The notes beneath the pieces are model-generated. The model saw only the letters and a program-made list of their open reading frames with translations. It had not been told where the DNA came from and did no database searches. 22,428 nucleotides of DNA, from positions 1 through 22,428 of the forward strand of contig CAZBGL010000315.1 in assembly GCA_964491375.1 (NCBI GenBank), written 5' to 3'. Both the position numbers and the translations under genes were made by a program. This DNA comes from CAZBGL01 sp964491375 (lineage in GTDB: Bacteria; Desulfobacterota; Deferrisomatia; Deferrisomatales; Deferrisomataceae). Positions 22,081 through 22,428 of this stretch are shown one piece after another; the first letter of the stretch is position 1, and every line of letters begins with the position of its first letter.

Positions 22081-22428
22081 TCCACCACCTCCTCCGGGCT
22101 TGCGATCCGGCCCTTGACCGCGCTGGCCGCGGCCACCGCCGGGTTGGACAGGTACACCTCGCTCTCCGGGTGCCCCATGCGGCCCACGAAGTTGCGGTTC
22201 GTGGTGGCCACGGCCCGCTCGCCCTTGGCCAGGATGCCCATGTGTCCGCCCAGGCACGGCCCGCAGGTGGGCGTGGACACCGCGCATCCCGCGTCGATGA
22301 AGATCTCGACCAGGCCCTCCTCGATGGCCTGGCGGTAGATGCGCTGTGTGGCCGGGATCACGATGCACCGGACATACGGCGCAACCCGGTTTCCCCTCAG
22401 AACCCGGGCCGCCCGCCGGAGGTCGGCG
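22077..22428 (-). CDS. leuC: 3-isopropylmalate dehydratase, large subunit (C-terminal part)
   Basis: The frame is open from the window edge to TGA 22077-22079 and gives the last 116 residues of LeuC; the rest lies beyond 22428. Seen: IVIPATQRIYRQA, DAGCAVSTPTCGPCLGGHMG, which holds two of the three cysteine ligands of the 4Fe-4S cluster, then TTNRNFVGRMGHPESEVYLSNP and the C-terminal AASAVKGRI. These are canonical LeuC/HacA features. It is the first visible gene of the minus-strand run leading through leuD, methyltransferase, kinase and hemH. Confidence 0.93.
   Translation of the reverse strand, partial: ADLRRAARVLRGNRVAPYVRCIVIPATQRIYRQAIEEGLVEIFIDAGCAVSTPTCGPCLGGHMGILAKGERAVATTNRNFVGRMGHPESEVYLSNPAVAAASAVKGRIASPEEVVE

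Noticed and set aside
1..22428. CRISPR arrays, insertion sequences, tRNA or rRNA genes
   Set aside because: No regularly spaced direct repeats, no transposase motifs and no tRNA-like or rRNA-like sequence were noticed in the gene gaps; a tRNAscan or covariance search was not possible.

Overview
The window is about 22.4 kb of very GC-rich, densely coding bacterial DNA. Start codons are often GTG, Shine-Dalgarno sites are strong, and many junctions are ATGA/GTGA overlaps. Ferredoxin-dependent 2-oxoacid metabolism (IorAB), a MetV-type zinc/iron-sulfur protein of one-carbon metabolism, a KtrB-like potassium channel, a THEP1-type NTPase and split LeuC/LeuD together suggest an anaerobic or microaerobic bacterium, perhaps a GC-rich deltaproteobacterium (Desulfobacterota-like). 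That placement is inference from gene content. No rRNA, tRNA, CRISPR array or transposase gene was recognised.

Layout. (1) 1-685: gene-free leader with dyad repeats and a promoter. (2) 686-1981: acetamidase/formamidase family protein. (3) 2302-3210: protoglobin domain fused to a four-helix PsiE-like membrane domain. (4) Minus strand, 3419-4951: a Clp1/Grc3-like P-loop polynucleotide kinase followed by a small alpha/beta hydrolase. (5) Minus strand, 5129-8903: a tight four-gene operon read metV-like, mini-metF-like, iorA, iorB. (6) Divergent promoter pair at 8945-9013. (7) Plus strand, 9067-12343: KtrB/TrkH channel, two different TrkA/KtrA regulators and a THEP1-type NTPase. (8) Plus strand, 12415-14592: DUF72 protein and a DHA2-type MFS exporter. 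(9) Plus strand, 14597-17915: remains of an ABC-transporter/AttH module with an internal deletion, three single-base frameshifts and a premature stop. (10) Minus strand, 18045-22428 and beyond the edge: leuC, leuD, a THUMP-type RNA methyltransferase, a PAS histidine kinase and ferrochelatase in one run.

The most interesting points are four. The metV/metF-like/iorAB operon contains a 197-residue MetF-like protein that keeps the RDRN segment but lacks the catalytic residues of methylenetetrahydrofolate reductase. The globin-PsiE fusion looks like a membrane gas or redox sensor. REP-like dyads occur only in the gene gaps of the first 5.1 kb. The ABC/AttH module is broken, and its -1 frameshifts are matched by a probable -1 shift at the methyltransferase 3' end; read checking is needed to separate real decay from sequencing error.
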